From positions 1 through 64,000 of the forward strand of contig RXJD01000028.1 of NCBI GenBank assembly GCA_003987775.1: a DNA stretch of 64,000 nt, read 5' to 3'. This document shows positions 16,070 through 26,620 of the stretch, piece after piece (within the stretch, counting starts at the first letter, position 1; each line of letters begins with the position of its first letter). The stretch is from Mycobacterium sp. (GTDB taxonomy: Bacteria; Actinomycetota; Actinomycetes; Mycobacteriales; Mycobacteriaceae). A model generated the notes under the pieces. It was not told the DNA's origin. It saw only the letters and a program-made list of their open reading frames with translations, and made no database searches. The translations under genes and the position numbers were made by a program.

Positions 16070-17310
16070 TGGCCGCCGGGCAGCGGATGGCCGCCGTCGA
16101 CGCGCAGTTCTACTGGATGTCGGCCAAGATCCCCAACGACGAGTTTCTGCTCTATGCCTTCGGCGGCGAACCCGCCGACCTCGACGCCGCGGTGTCGCAG
16201 GTGGTGCGCCGGGCCCGGGCCTGCCCGGAGTTGGGGCTGGTGGCCGAGGAAGGTGGCCCGCTGACGTATCCGAGGTGGGTGCGGGCGCCGGTCGACGCCG
16301 GGCGGGTGACCCGGCACGAACTGCCCGACAACGGCTGGGCGGGCTGCCTGGACGCTGTCGCCGGGTTGGCGGGCCACCAACTGGACATTCGCGAAAAACC
16401 CTGGCAATTACATGTTTTCACATCCGTAAGCGGGATCCCGGGGGTTCAGGGCAGGGGCATGGTTGCCGTGTTGCAGGCCGCGCATGCGCTGGCCGACGGC
16501 GCTCGGGCGTCGGCCATGGCGGCGTGGTTGTTCGGCCGGCAGGAGCCGGTGCCGGCCGTGCGGACGCGGGCGGGCTTCCTGCCCTGGCGCGGCGTTCTCG
16601 CGGCCCGGGCGCACCGCCGGTTCGTCCGTGACACCGCCGGCGGATCTCTGGCGCCGAGTCTGGGATCGCGGCCGTTGCTGGCCACCAATTCCGCACCGGG
16701 CGGCACCCGGATGATGCGCACGGTGGTGCGCCGCCGCGGGCAACTCAACGGCCCGACGGTCACGGTTGCGGCGCTGTCCGCGATATCCACGGCGCTGTCC
16801 GACGTGCTGGGGGAGTCGGCGGCGTCGCTGGCTGCGGAGGTACCCATGGCCAAGCCCGGTGTTCCGTTGGGCTTCAACCACTTCGGGAACATCGTGGTGG
16901 GGCTGTACCCGGCGCTCGGGCACGACGACAGAGTGCAGCGCATCGCCGCCGACCTGGCCAATGGCCGGCGCCGCTTCGAGCATCCGGCGACGCGCGCCTC
17001 CGACGCGGCGTTCGCCGCCGTGCCGGCGGTGCTGTTGCGTTGGGGTGTCAGCCAATTCGATGTCGAGGCGCGCCCCGAGCAGGTATCGGGGAACACGGTG
17101 GTGTCCAGCGTGCACCGCGGCGCCGCCGATCTCAGCTTCGGCGATGTGCCGGTGGTGTTGACGGCGGGCTATCCGGCCCTTTCGCCGGTGATGGGTCTGA
17201 CCCACGGCGTACACGGCATCGGTGACACCATCGCGATCAGTGTGCATGCGGCGGAGTCGGCGATGCCGGACATCGACGGATATCTGCGGCGGCTGGAGGC
17301 TGCGCTGTGA
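16069..17310 (+). CDS. WS/DGAT-like acyltransferase-fold protein with altered HHxxxDG motif
   Basis: This 413-residue protein looks like a wax ester synthase/diacylglycerol acyltransferase relative. It starts VDAQFYWMSAKIPNDEF, and the segment QAAHALADGARA aligns with the active-site motif HHxxxDG but has Ala in place of the first His, keeping the second His, Asp and Gly. Later GFNHFGNIVVGLYP and GDTIAISVHAAE resemble the conserved C-terminal blocks. It corresponds to Rv1125 in position. The GTG at 16069 overlaps the hydrolase stop; an ATG at 16087 is the alternative. Possible acyl transfer on hydroxylated lipid made by the upstream hydrolase; this is inference. Confidence 0.7.
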   Translation: MAAGQRMAAVDAQFYWMSAKIPNDEFLLYAFGGEPADLDAAVSQVVRRARACPELGLVAEEGGPLTYPRWVRAPVDAGRVTRHELPDNGWAGCLDAVAGLAGHQLDIREKPWQLHVFTSVSGIPGVQGRGMVAVLQAAHALADGARASAMAAWLFGRQEPVPAVRTRAGFLPWRGVLAARAHRRFVRDTAGGSLAPSLGSRPLLATNSAPGGTRMMRTVVRRRGQLNGPTVTVAALSAISTALSDVLGESAASLAAEVPMAKPGVPLGFNHFGNIVVGLYPALGHDDRVQRIAADLANGRRRFEHPATRASDAAFAAVPAVLLRWGVSQFDVEARPEQVSGNTVVSSVHRGAADLSFGDVPVVLTAGYPALSPVMGLTHGVHGIGDTIAISVHAAESAMPDIDGYLRRLEAAL

Positions 17311-17311
17311 G

Positions 17312-17917
17312 TTACTGCGCGTCGCCCGATCGGGCCGCCTGTTCGCGGGTCAGACCGGCGGCCAGGATCAGCTCTTCATGCAGCTCGAACCACACGGTGT
17401 GGTAGGAGTCGATGAGTGGCCCTGTCAGCCAAGCGATTTCGCCGTTCGTCACCCTTGTCAGCGCGGCGGCAAGTTTTACCGGGTAGCCGTGCAGGCGGGG
17501 CAGCTGCGCGGCGACCGCCGCGATGATCGGCGTCACCCGCCGGTGCACGTCGTCGAGGCGGGCCAGCACCGCGGCGTCGTAGTCGGCGTCCCGGTGATCG
17601 TTGGGCTGGCCGTCGCGGAGTTGCCAGTCGGTGACCAGAGCTTTGAAATCCGCGTTGACCGAGCGGAATTCGTGGTAGGCGGCGTCGATCGTCGCGGACT
17701 CGACGTCCTGCCGCTCAGCGGCCAGCAACTCGGCGAGGCGGGCGCGCCCGTCGGGGCTGATCCGCACGGTGGGGCCCGCGATCAGCAGGCCCGCGTCGAC
17801 CAGCCGGCGCACCGCAGCCTCGGTCTCAGCGTCATCGGCATCCAGGGTCCGGGCCAGGTCGGCGGGGCTGACCCGGCCTTTCAGGCGAACAGCTTGCAGC
17901 ACGGGCAGATCCGTCAT
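17312..17917 (-). CDS. Winged-helix protein paired with PPDK (Rv1126c-like)
   Basis: The 201-residue protein has an N-terminal winged-helix-like part (RLKGRVSPADLARTLDADDAETEAAVRRLVDAGLL) followed by a helical region with no motif I recognise. Its ATG overlaps the stop of the PPDK-like gene (ATGA), so the two are coupled, and the same pair exists in M. tuberculosis (Rv1126c-Rv1127c, from memory). Known PPDKs are controlled by a DUF299-type kinase/phosphatase, which this is not. It could be a regulatory subunit or a transcription factor. Confidence 0.7.
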   Translation of the reverse strand: MTDLPVLQAVRLKGRVSPADLARTLDADDAETEAAVRRLVDAGLLIAGPTVRISPDGRARLAELLAAERQDVESATIDAAYHEFRSVNADFKALVTDWQLRDGQPNDHRDADYDAAVLARLDDVHRRVTPIIAAVAAQLPRLHGYPVKLAAALTRVTNGEIAWLTGPLIDSYHTVWFELHEELILAAGLTREQAARSGDAQ

Positions 17918-19536
17918 GAGCCGGCCCGCAACCGTATCGCGTTGAGCATGGTGATCAGCGGCGTTGCCGAGACGACGTCGAGGTGTCCGGCGGCCATGGC
18001 CGCCTGCAAGGCCTCGTCGGAATAGTCGTCGAGGCGCGGATGGTCGCCGGTCGCGTGCGCACGCAGCGGGCTGACGCGGAGGGCGATCCCGGCCAGCTCA
18101 CGCAACTCCGGCGTGTCGTCTTCTGACCATGCCGTCAGACTCAGAATCCCTTCTCGCACTTCGCCTTCGTACCCGTCGACAGTGATCTGCCGGCCGGCCA
18201 GCGAAGCGGCGACACCCTGGCCGCAACCCACCACCGCGACGCGGCCGAGTTCGCGGCTGACGACGGCCGCGTGGCTGGCCGGCCCGCCCACTTCGGTGAC
18301 GATGCCCTGTGCGGCCAGCATGCCCTGCACGTCTTCGGGCCGGGTGTGATCGCGGACCAGGATGACCGGCTCGCCCCGGTCGGCGGCGTCGAGAGCTTCG
18401 TCGACGTCGGTGTAGGCGGTGCCGGTCACCACGCCGGGACAGGCGGGCAAACCCCGGGCCAGAAGTGGTGCGCTGAGCCGGGTTTCGGGTTGCAGTGACG
18501 GTTGCAGCACAGCTTGGACGTGGGCCGGGGTCACCCGCCGCAGCGTCTCGACGTCATCGATCAGTCCCTCATGGCGGAGTTGCAGCGCCAGCCGCGCGGC
18601 AGCGTGCGCCGAACGTTCGGCGCCCCGGGTCTGCAGCAGCCACAGTTTGCCGTCTTCGACGGTGAACTCGATCTCCTGGACGTCGGCATTGAGTCGCTCG
18701 AGGGTGCGGGCGGCGTCCATCAGCTCGTCGAAAACGGCGGGTTGTTCGTCGCGCAGCGCGGTGATCGGTTCGACGTCGACCAGGCCGGACACCACGTCGT
18801 CACCCTGGCCGCCGGGCAGCCATTCGCCGAAGGGCTCGTTGGCTCCGGTGATCGGGTTGCGCGAGGACAGCACGCCGGCGCCCGACTTGGCCGCCTGGTT
18901 GCCGAACACCATCGCCTGCACCACCACCGCGGTGCCCTGACGTTCGTCGAGGCTGTAGTGATCGCGGTAGGCCAGCGCCCGCGGAGAGTTCCAGGAGGCG
19001 AATACGGCCTCGATGCCGGTGCGCAGCTGGGTGTACGGGTCGTCGGACGGGTCCGAGTCGGCCCCGACGACGCGCCGGTACATCGCGGTGAACCGGCGGC
19101 GGGTGTCGCGGGCGAACTCGACGGTGCCCTGTTCGGCCAGTGCACCTTCGACGTCGTCGTTCATGCCGAGGTCCAGAATCGTGTCCATCATGCCCGGCAT
19201 CGACTGGGTGGCCCCGGAGCGCACGCTGACCAGGAGTGGACGCGGTCCTCGTCCAAAGGTGCGCGAGGTTTGCTCTTCCAGCCAGCTCATCCGGTCGAGC
19301 ACGTCCGCCCAGATCGCATCGATGGTGGGCCCGGGGTCGGTCAGATAGCGCAGGCCCACCTCGGTGGTGATGCAGAATGCGGGGGGCACCGGCAGGTTGT
19401 GACGGCGCATGGTGTCGATTCCGTGGCCCTTGTTGCCGAGGATTTCCCGCGGATGGCTCGATCGGCCGTCCAGCGCGACGACAGCGTCCGTCAGCGTGCG
19501 CGCGGGGGAGTGCCGGCCGTGCGCCACACCAGCCAA
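17914..19536 (-). CDS. ppdK: Pyruvate phosphate dikinase-like protein lacking the PEP/pyruvate barrel
   Basis: The 540-residue protein has the N-terminal ATP-grasp part (LGNKGHGIDTMRRHNLPVPP and LVSVRSGATQSMPGMMDTIL) and the central phosphohistidine domain (TEVGGPASHAAVVSRELG, catalytic His near residue 422). A full PPDK is about 870-880 residues and ends in a TIM barrel that binds PEP/pyruvate; that domain is absent here, and the frame ends normally with a coupled gene behind it. As I recall, the M. tuberculosis ppdK product is likewise short. A TTG at 19536 after GAGGGGG is the likely start. The protein could pass phosphate from ATP and Pi to its His, but the acceptor must be another protein. 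Confidence 0.85.
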   Translation of the reverse strand: MAGVAHGRHSPARTLTDAVVALDGRSSHPREILGNKGHGIDTMRRHNLPVPPAFCITTEVGLRYLTDPGPTIDAIWADVLDRMSWLEEQTSRTFGRGPRPLLVSVRSGATQSMPGMMDTILDLGMNDDVEGALAEQGTVEFARDTRRRFTAMYRRVVGADSDPSDDPYTQLRTGIEAVFASWNSPRALAYRDHYSLDERQGTAVVVQAMVFGNQAAKSGAGVLSSRNPITGANEPFGEWLPGGQGDDVVSGLVDVEPITALRDEQPAVFDELMDAARTLERLNADVQEIEFTVEDGKLWLLQTRGAERSAHAAARLALQLRHEGLIDDVETLRRVTPAHVQAVLQPSLQPETRLSAPLLARGLPACPGVVTGTAYTDVDEALDAADRGEPVILVRDHTRPEDVQGMLAAQGIVTEVGGPASHAAVVSRELGRVAVVGCGQGVAASLAGRQITVDGYEGEVREGILSLTAWSEDDTPELRELAGIALRVSPLRAHATGDHPRLDDYSDEALQAAMAAGHLDVVSATPLITMLNAIRLRAGS

Positions 19537-19635
19537 GATTCACCCCCTCGTCGTTGCCGGAACGCCGCAATGGTCCCATACCGATCACCGGGCTCGGCTG
19601 CTCGCCGCTGTTGCTTACCCGTTAGTTTTGACGGT

Positions 19636-20145
19636 ATGACTCCCTATGACGTCGCGTTGCTGATCCTGCGGCTGGTGCTGGGTCTGACCATGGCCGCGCA
19701 CGGGTTGAACAAATTCTTCGGTGGTGGGCGGATACCGGGTACCGCGCGCTGGTTCGAAAGCATCGGGATGAAGCCCGGCAAGTTCCACGCCACCGTCGCC
19801 GCCACCACCGAGACGGCGGCCGGTCTGGGGCTGGCGGCGGGGTTGCTGACGCCGATTCCCGCGGCCGGATTCGTCTCGCTGATGCTGGTGGCGGCGTGGA
19901 CGGTGCACCGGGCCAACGGGTTCTTCATCGTCAAGGAGGGCTGGGAGTACAACCTGGTGCTGGCGGTGACCGCGGTGGTCGTCGCCACCCTGGGTGCCGG
20001 GAAGCTCAGCCTGGATCACCTGATCTTCGGCAAGAACTGGTTCGACGGCTGGCAGGGTCTGGCTATCTCGGTGGGCCTGGGTTTGGCCGGGGCTGTCGGC
20101 CAGTTGCTGATCTTCTACCGGCCGCCGGCCAAACAAGCCGGGTAG
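19636..20145 (+). CDS. DoxX-family membrane protein
   Basis: This 169-residue protein has four hydrophobic helices: residues about 4-24 (VALLILRLVLGLTMAAHGLN), 55-80, 85-105 and 135-157. The segment AAHGLNKFFGG after helix 1 is typical of the DoxX family. Members are linked to thiol and oxidative stress defence or act as quinol-linked subunits. It starts at an ATG 99 bp from the divergent PPDK gene and marks the left edge of the PE/PPE insertion. Confidence 0.82.
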   Translation: MTPYDVALLILRLVLGLTMAAHGLNKFFGGGRIPGTARWFESIGMKPGKFHATVAATTETAAGLGLAAGLLTPIPAAGFVSLMLVAAWTVHRANGFFIVKEGWEYNLVLAVTAVVVATLGAGKLSLDHLIFGKNWFDGWQGLAISVGLGLAGAVGQLLIFYRPPAKQAG

Positions 20146-20154
20146 CCCGCAGGG

Positions 20155-22905
20155 TCAGGCCGTCTGAATATTGCCATCCCGGCCGAGCAACAAGCCGGCC
20201 TTGCCGCCGGTGCCGGGTTTGCCGGGCGGCGTGCCCGTGCCGCCGTTGCTGCCGTTGCCGCCGTCGCCGATCAGGACCGCGTTGCCGCCGTTTCCGCCGG
20301 CCCCTCCCGCGCCGCCATGACCGTCCGCACCGGCACCGCCGTCGCCGCCGTCACCGATCAGCCCGGCCTTGCCGCCGGTTCCGCCGGCCCCGCCGCTGGT
20401 GAGGGCGCTCAGCCCGGCCGCGCCGCCCGCCCCGCCGGTGCCTCCGGACCCGTTGAGGATTCCGCCGCTACCGCCGCTGCCGCCGGCGCCACCGTTCGCG
20501 TTGAACACGCCTGCGCCGCCGCTGCCGCCGGCTCCGCCGCCGCCGAAGACGAGTCCGCCGCTACCACCGCTGCCACCGGCTCCGCCGGTGCCGCTGAACA
20601 CGGCTCCGCCGGTGCCGCCGGTGCCGCCGGCCGCCCCGGGACTCAGCATGCCGGCGTTGCCCCCTGATCCGCCGGTTCCGCCGACGCCGGAGAGGTTGAA
20701 ACCGCCGACGCCGCCGATGCCGCCGGCGCCGAACAGCCCACCGTTGCCGCCGCTCCCGCCGGTCCCGGCGAGGGTGGTGCCGGACCCACCGGCCCCGCCG
20801 TCGCCCCCGGCGGCGAACAGTCCACCGGTTCCACCTGCGCCGCCGGTCCCGGCGATGCCGCCGAACCCGCCGTACCCTCCGGCACCACCGTTGGCGAACA
20901 GCCCGCCGTTGCCACCTGCGCCGCCGGCTCCGCCCCGGCCGGTGCCGGCACCGGCCCCTCCGGTCCCGGCGGCACCCCACAGCCCGCCGGCGTTGCCGCC
21001 CGCGCCGCCCGCCCCGCCTGTGGTGCCGGTGCCCGACGTCTTCCCGCCCGCGCCGCCGGCTCCACCGGAGCCGAACAGCAGGCTCGACCCGCCGTTGCCG
21101 CCGGCCCCGCCATTGCCGGCCGCCGATGGTCCGCCGGCTCCGCCGGCACCGCCCGACCCGAACAGGACCCCGCCGGCGCCGCCATTGCCGCCGGTGGAGC
21201 CCACCGCCCCCGAACCGCCGAGGCCGCCGTTGCCGAACAGGATCCCACCGTCGCCGCCGGGCGCCCCGGTCCCGGCCGCCCCGTTGGCGCCATTGCCGAT
21301 CAGGGGGCGCCCGGTGATCGCCTGAACCGGCGTGTTGACCGCGTTGAGAACTTGTTGCTGCATCGCGTGCAGCGGTGAGGTGCTGCCGGGGGCGTTGAAC
21401 CCGTCGAGCCCGAGCAGCTGCCCACCGATGCCGCCGGGGCCGGCCTTACCCAGGGTGGTGCCGGTCCCGCCGTTGCCGCCGTTCCCGCCGTCGCCGATCG
21501 ACACCGCATTGCCACCGGCCCCGCCGGTTCCGCCGGTGCCACCGGCCCCCGTACCGCCGGCGCCGCCGCTGCCCCCGTTTCCGCCGTTGCCCACCATCCC
21601 GGCGTTGCCGCCGGCGCCGCCCGCGCCGCCCAGTGTGGTGTTGCCCGCCCCGCCGGTGCCGCCGGCTCCGCCGGAGCCGGTCAGCATGCCGGCGTTGCCG
21701 CCCGCCCCGCCCTTCCCGCCGTTCATGGCACCAAAGCCGCCATTGCCGCCCGCGCCGCCGTCACCGAAGAACATGCCGCCACGGCCACCGGCTCCGCCGG
21801 CCCCGCCGAGTCCGCCCGGGGTGACGCCCTCCCCGCCGGTGCCGCCGGCCCCGCCCGCTGCCCAGAGGCTGAGCATCCCGGCGTCGCCGCCGGCGCCGCC
21901 CGCGCCTCCCGCTGTTGCGCCGTGTCCGCCGCTGCCGCCGGTACCGCCGGCACCGAACATGGTGCCCGCCCCGCCGGCGCCGCCGAGTCCGCCTTTGCCG
22001 CCCAGGCTTTCGCCGCCGGCTCCGCCGGTGCCCCCTGCCCCGAACATCCCGCCGGCCCCGCCGGCCCCACCGGCGCCGCCGACCCCGCCGGCGCCGCCCT
22101 CGGTGAATCCCCCGGCACCTCCGGCGCCGCCGGTGGAGAACAGCCCGCCCGCACCGCCCGCGCCGCCTGCGCCACCGAGTGCGGACGCGCTCTGGGTGAC
22201 GCCGCCACCACCGCCGGCTCCGGCCGCCCCGAACAGCAGTCCTGCGTTGCCGCCTGCGCCGCCCGCCCCGCCCGCCCCTTGGATCGATCCGCCGCCGGCG
22301 CCGCCGGAGCCGCCACTGCCGAACAGGCCGGCGGCCCCGCCCTGACCCCCGGTGCCGCCGGTTCCCGTGGTCGCGGCCCCGCCCGCTCCGCCGGCGCCGC
22401 CCAGGCCGATCAGTCCCGCCGCTCCGCCGTTACCGCCGGCCCCGCCGTCGGTACCGGCTTTGCCGGACCCGCCGGCGCCGCCGTTGCCGATCAACCACCC
22501 GCCGGCGGTGCCGTTCTGTCCGGTCCCCGCCGCGCCGTTGGTGCCGTTTCCGATCAGCGGACGACCGGTGGCGGCCTGGACGGGGGCGTTGATGCCGTCG
22601 AGGAGGCTCTGCAGCGGATTGAGGTTGGCCGCCTCCGCGCTCGCGTACATGGCGCCGCCGGCGTTGAGCAGTTGCACGAACTGCTGATGGAACAGCTCCG
22701 CCTGGGCACTGAGCGCCTGATAGGTCTGCCCGTGGCCGGAGAACAGGGCGGCGATGGCCGCGGACACTTCGTCGGCCCCGGCCGCCAACACCCCGACGGT
22801 CGGGCCCGCTGCCGCCGCGTGGGCGGCACTGAGCGCCGTTCCGATGCTCTGCACATCCGCGGCCGCTGCCGCCACCATCTCCGGGGCTACCGATACGAAC
22901 GACAT
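20155..22905 (-). CDS. PE-PGRS protein with duplicated glycine-rich domain
   Basis: The 916-residue product has a PE domain (residues 1 to about 95, starting [20 protein letters not shown]) with the YxxxE secretion signal in MYASAE, then a long Gly-Ala/Gly-Gly-Ala-Gly PGRS region. The ATG at 22905 follows CAGGAG. The PGRS region consists of two homologous blocks. Each begins with a linker of type [13 protein letters not shown] (near 22580 and near 21320) and ends with IGDGGNG-NGGTGT-GK-G-GG (near 21450 and near 20220). The protein is expected to leave the cell by an ESX system and sit at the surface. It lies 107 bp behind the large LuxR gene on the same strand. Confidence 0.93.
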   Translation of the reverse strand: MSFVSVAPEMVAAAAADVQSIGTALSAAHAAAAGPTVGVLAAGADEVSAAIAALFSGHGQTYQALSAQAELFHQQFVQLLNAGGAMYASAEAANLNPLQSLLDGINAPVQAATGRPLIGNGTNGAAGTGQNGTAGGWLIGNGGAGGSGKAGTDGGAGGNGGAAGLIGLGGAGGAGGAATTGTGGTGGQGGAAGLFGSGGSGGAGGGSIQGAGGAGGAGGNAGLLFGAAGAGGGGGVTQSASALGGAGGAGGAGGLFSTGGAGGAGGFTEGGAGGVGGAGGAGGAGGMFGAGGTGGAGGESLGGKGGLGGAGGAGTMFGAGGTGGSGGHGATAGGAGGAGGDAGMLSLWAAGGAGGTGGEGVTPGGLGGAGGAGGRGGMFFGDGGAGGNGGFGAMNGGKGGAGGNAGMLTGSGGAGGTGGAGNTTLGGAGGAGGNAGMVGNGGNGGSGGAGGTGAGGTGGTGGAGGNAVSIGDGGNGGNGGTGTTLGKAGPGGIGGQLLGLDGFNAPGSTSPLHAMQQQVLNAVNTPVQAITGRPLIGNGANGAAGTGAPGGDGGILFGNGGLGGSGAVGSTGGNGGAGGVLFGSGGAGGAGGPSAAGNGGAGGNGGSSLLFGSGGAGGAGGKTSGTGTTGGAGGAGGNAGGLWGAAGTGGAGAGTGRGGAGGAGGNGGLFANGGAGGYGGFGGIAGTGGAGGTGGLFAAGGDGGAGGSGTTLAGTGGSGGNGGLFGAGGIGGVGGFNLSGVGGTGGSGGNAGMLSPGAAGGTGGTGGAVFSGTGGAGGSGGSGGLVFGGGGAGGSGGAGVFNANGGAGGSGGSGGILNGSGGTGGAGGAAGLSALTSGGAGGTGGKAGLIGDGGDGGAGADGHGGAGGAGGNGGNAVLIGDGGNGSNGGTGTPPGKPGTGGKAGLLLGRDGNIQTA

Positions 22906-23012
22906 TTCTGCACTCCTGAACCTCGAGGAATGACTCGACAGTGCGCGAGGGTGCGGTGCAGAACGTCGGTCGAAGGACGTAGATCGTGCGGCGCAGGGGT
23001 CGTATATCGGCG

Positions 23013-26000
23013 TCAGCCGTGGGAAACACCTTCGTGGGCGAGCTGTACCCGGGAGCTGATGCCCAGCTTGGCGTACACGTGTGTGAGGTGGGTCTGCACC
23101 GTCCGGCGGGAAACGAACAGCCGCGCGGCAATCTCGTTGTTGGCCAGGCCCTCCGCGACGAGGCGGACCACATCGCGCTCGGTGGGGGTCAGTGCCGCCC
23201 AGCCGCTGGACGGGCGTTTGCGTTCGCCGCGCCCGCGCCGCACGTAGGCGATGGCCTCGTCCAGGGAGAGGCCGGCGCCTTCCCGCCACGCTTCACCAAA
23301 CCCACTGTCGCCCAGAGCTTCCCGTAGATTCGTGATGGTGTTCTGATGGTCGGCGTCGTAGACCTTGAACCGGACGCAACCCAGACGGTGACGAATATTG
23401 TTGGCCGCGGCGAAGAGTCGCGTTGCATCCCGATGGCCCTGGCCGTCCGCGGCCAGCCGGCCCAGGCACTCGAGGATGTCCGGCACGGCCAGGTGCGCCT
23501 GATGCTCGGCCGCGCCGGCGAGCGCTTTGTGGGCGTCGCGTTCGGCCTGATCCGGTTCATTTTTGGCGATTGCGATGCGGGCACGCGTCGTCAACGCCCG
23601 CGCCAGATGCCAGCCCGAGGACGCCGCGACCTCCTGGTCGGCCCAGCGTCCCGCGGTGATCAGATCGCCACGTGCCAAGGCCACTTCGGCCATCGGGTTG
23701 GTATTGGCGCCGGCCAGCTCACCCTGCACGCTCAGGAGTTCCCGGGCCGCCTCGCTGGCCGTCGCCGCGGCCGGGACGTCACCGGCGGCCACGGCCGCGG
23801 TCGCCAGGACCGCATAGCTGAAGCCCTGGTTGTGCGGCCACAGGTCCGCAGCGGCCGCCAGAGATGCCTGTGCTGCGGCCTTGGCCGCTTGGGTGTCGCC
23901 GCGGAACGCGAGTGCGTTGCACAGCGCGAGCCGGCTGCCCCACCTGAACAACACGTCGTGCGCCGCATCGGCATCGGTGGTGACGGCGCGGAATTGTGTG
24001 ATCGCTTCGGCAAGAGCGCCTTTCATCATCTGCGCCAGACCCAGCGTCCAGCGGCACGAGCGGGCGTGGAACTGATCGCCGATCTCCTCGGCGAGGTCGC
24101 GCCCCTCCCGGGAAGCCGCAAGCCCGCCGGTCGGGTCACCGGCATAGAACGCGCCGTATGCCTGCCACGTCAGGATCTGCGTCAGGCGCCACCGGTCGCC
24201 GAGGTCGCGGGCGATGCCGATCGCTTCCGACAGATACGGGCGGGCCGCCTCGGCGCTGTAGGAACTGATCGCGCCGCACGAGGTGAGCGCGCGCGCCAGC
24301 AGGGCCGGATCGTTGATCTCACGCGCGATCGCGACCGCTTGCTGCGCCTGTTCGAGGTTGTCGTGAACGCTGCGCGAGGCGTCCAGGGCTGCCCTGTCGG
24401 CCAGCGCCCGTCCGCGCACCACTGCCGAGACAGCGGACAGGGCGGAGCGGTCGGAGAGCGCCGCGTCGAACCACGCGAGCCCTTCCTGGATGCGCCCGCG
24501 CGTCAGCCAGAGCGGCTGCAGCGCAGACGTGAGTTCCAGGGCGGGCTCGAGTTCGTGGTTGTCCCGGCAGCCGGCAAAAGCCGCGCGCAGATTGTCGATC
24601 TCGCGCTCCACCTGTTCGATCCGGCGCTGGTGCTCGCCATCGGTGGGGCTGTCCAGCAGCGCGGCCATCCGCCCGTAGTGCTCTCGATGGCGGGCGAGCA
24701 GCGCCTCGGCCTCACCGGATTCGTGCAGCCGTTCCGTCGCGTAGTGCCGCACCGTTTCCAGCATCCGGAAGCGCGTGCGGTCATCGGAGTTCTCGGCCAG
24801 CACCAGTGATTTGTCCACCAACAGGGCGAGCTGATCGAAAACCTGATGCGGCGCCAGCTGATCGTCCGCGCAGACCGCCCGCGCGGCTTCGTGGTCGAAG
24901 CCTCCGCTGAACACGGCCAGCCGGCGGAACAGCATCCGCTCGGGCTCGGTGAGCAGGGCGTGCGACCAGTCGACCGATGCGCCCAGGGTTTGGCGGCGGC
25001 GGGCGGCACCGCCGTCGGTGAGCAGCCGGAAGCGGTGGCGCAGCCCGTCCAGGATTTCGCCGAGTGACATCACCCGCACGGCCGCGGCCGCGAGCTCTAT
25101 TCCCAACGGCAGGCCGTCCAGTCGGCCGCAGATATCCTGCACCGCTGCGGCGTCGGACGCGGTGATAGCAAAGTCGGGCCGGGCCAGCCGGGCGCGGTCG
25201 ACGAATAGTTCGAGGGCTTCGTCGGGGAGTGACAGGGACGGAACCCGCCAGGTCAGCTCGCCGGGTATTCCGATGGGTGCCCGGCTGGTGGCCAGGATGG
25301 TCAGCCGCGGGCACTCGCCCAACAGCGCACGGGCCACCGCGGCGCATTCATCGATCAGGTGCTCGCAATTGTCCAGCACCACCAGCGCGTCCCGGTTGCC
25401 GAGGTAGCGCAACAGCGTGTCGAGTGCCGACCGGCCCGGCTGGTCGGGCAATCCCAGCGCGCGCAACACGGCCACCGGCATCAGCTCGGGCTGATTGACC
25501 GGTGCCAGATCCACGAACCACACGCCGCCGCCAAACTCGGTGGCCGCCTGCGCGGCGATCTGCGCCGCAAGCCGGGTCTTGCCCACACCACCAATACCTG
25601 CGAGGGTGACCAGCCGGTTGTCAGCAAGGAACTTGCGTACGTCGTTGATCTGCGTGGCGCGGCCGACGAAGCGCGTCAACTGCGCTGGAACATTATGTGG
25701 CGCAGTATCTTTGGCAACCAGCAGGGGCGGGAATTCGATGCGCAGGTCGGGGTGGCACAGCTGCGTCACGCGCTCGGGGCGGGGCAGGTCGCGCAACTGA
25801 TGGGTGCCGAGGTCGGCCAGCCAGACATCGTCCGGGAGGTGGTCGACAACGAGGTCGTGGGTGGTGCCCGAGACCACCACCTGGCCGCCGTGTGCCAGAT
25901 CTCGCAGCCGCGCTGCGCGGTCGACGGTGGGACCCGTGTAGGTGCCAGAACCGGCTACCTGCACCTCGCCGGTGTGCACCGCGGCTCGCAGTTGAATCGG

Positions 26001-26276
26001 AGCCAACGGCGCCTGCTGCAAATCGATCGCACAGGCGAGTGCGTCGGTGGCCCGGGCGAAAACGGCCAGGAACGAGTCGGCACTGCTGTCTTCGGCATGT
26101 GGTGTGACCGGACCCAACCCGCCATGGGTGGCGATGATGTCCGAGACGGTGTTGTGGACGCGCTCCCGGTCGCCTGCGCTCGTCTCGGGCAGGTCGTCCC
26201 ACGGCGGCGCCGAGCGCTCGGCATCGGCGAGCAACAGGGTCACTGTTCTCGTCGGCAGGAACTCGCTCACGCACAT
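23013..26276 (-). CDS. Large LuxR-family regulator with cyclase-like, NB-ARC and TPR domains
   Basis: The 1087-residue protein has four parts: a cyclase-homology domain (about residues 10-165, with [11 protein letters not shown] in place of the metal-binding D-x-E pattern, so probably inactive), an NB-ARC/AAA-type ATPase with Walker A GIGGVGKT near residue 225 and Walker [11 protein letters not shown], a TPR-like helical region (about 570-1000), and a C-terminal LuxR helix-turn-helix ([33 protein letters not shown]). Such STAND-type regulators switch on ATP binding after a signal; several paralogues exist in mycobacteria. Its position directly before the PE-PGRS gene and divergent from the PPE-PE-PPE group suggests these as targets. 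Confidence 0.9.
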   Translation of the reverse strand: MCVSEFLPTRTVTLLLADAERSAPPWDDLPETSAGDRERVHNTVSDIIATHGGLGPVTPHAEDSSADSFLAVFARATDALACAIDLQQAPLAPIQLRAAVHTGEVQVAGSGTYTGPTVDRAARLRDLAHGGQVVVSGTTHDLVVDHLPDDVWLADLGTHQLRDLPRPERVTQLCHPDLRIEFPPLLVAKDTAPHNVPAQLTRFVGRATQINDVRKFLADNRLVTLAGIGGVGKTRLAAQIAAQAATEFGGGVWFVDLAPVNQPELMPVAVLRALGLPDQPGRSALDTLLRYLGNRDALVVLDNCEHLIDECAAVARALLGECPRLTILATSRAPIGIPGELTWRVPSLSLPDEALELFVDRARLARPDFAITASDAAAVQDICGRLDGLPLGIELAAAAVRVMSLGEILDGLRHRFRLLTDGGAARRRQTLGASVDWSHALLTEPERMLFRRLAVFSGGFDHEAARAVCADDQLAPHQVFDQLALLVDKSLVLAENSDDRTRFRMLETVRHYATERLHESGEAEALLARHREHYGRMAALLDSPTDGEHQRRIEQVEREIDNLRAAFAGCRDNHELEPALELTSALQPLWLTRGRIQEGLAWFDAALSDRSALSAVSAVVRGRALADRAALDASRSVHDNLEQAQQAVAIAREINDPALLARALTSCGAISSYSAEAARPYLSEAIGIARDLGDRWRLTQILTWQAYGAFYAGDPTGGLAASREGRDLAEEIGDQFHARSCRWTLGLAQMMKGALAEAITQFRAVTTDADAAHDVLFRWGSRLALCNALAFRGDTQAAKAAAQASLAAAADLWPHNQGFSYAVLATAAVAAGDVPAAATASEAARELLSVQGELAGANTNPMAEVALARGDLITAGRWADQEVAASSGWHLARALTTRARIAIAKNEPDQAERDAHKALAGAAEHQAHLAVPDILECLGRLAADGQGHRDATRLFAAANNIRHRLGCVRFKVYDADHQNTITNLREALGDSGFGEAWREGAGLSLDEAIAYVRRGRGERKRPSSGWAALTPTERDVVRLVAEGLANNEIAARLFVSRRTVQTHLTHVYAKLGISSRVQLAHEGVSHG

Positions 26277-26620
26277 CTCAAACCCGATTCACACTGCCCT
26301 CATGCCGTGCCGGTGACTCCCAGTGTCACGCACGCAGGCCGATCACGGTTCAACATGGGCGCAAAAAGTTCGCTATCCGGCCGCGGGGCTCCTGCCCGCC
26401 GCCGGGTGTCCTGCCCCCGATCCGCGAGCGCCCGCGTGTTGCCGGTGACATGCCGCCGCGGGTGGCATTTTGCGGTCGCTCGCGGTGGGGCCGCGCACAC
26501 CGTACGACCCTCACCCCGCCCGATGTACGACCCCCCGAGGCGCCGGTTTACGCCCTGTAACCGACGTTCCTTCAGCCACCGCCGCGCATCGTGGGACTCC
26601 GCAAGGAGGGACGACGGGAA
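26277..26620. other. Divergent control region, 344 bp
   Basis: This gap separates the LuxR regulator (minus) from the PPE-MPTR gene (plus). A small dyad GTGAC...GTCAC lies at about 26312-26330, and AAGGAGGG at 26603 is the ribosome site of the PPE gene. I see no gene in it. Confidence 0.45.

Noticed and set aside
20369..22345. Long plus-strand proline-rich open frames opposite the PE-PGRS gene (for example 20369-21325 and 21332-22345)
   Set aside because: They are the complement of Gly-Gly-Ala repeats; GGC/GCC codons read backwards give Pro and Ala without stops. No ribosome site or domain is present.
20155..22905. Repeats in the PE-PGRS gene as a CRISPR array
   Set aside because: The units are short codon-level Gly/Ala repeats without constant repeat and unique spacer structure, and they code for a PGRS domain.
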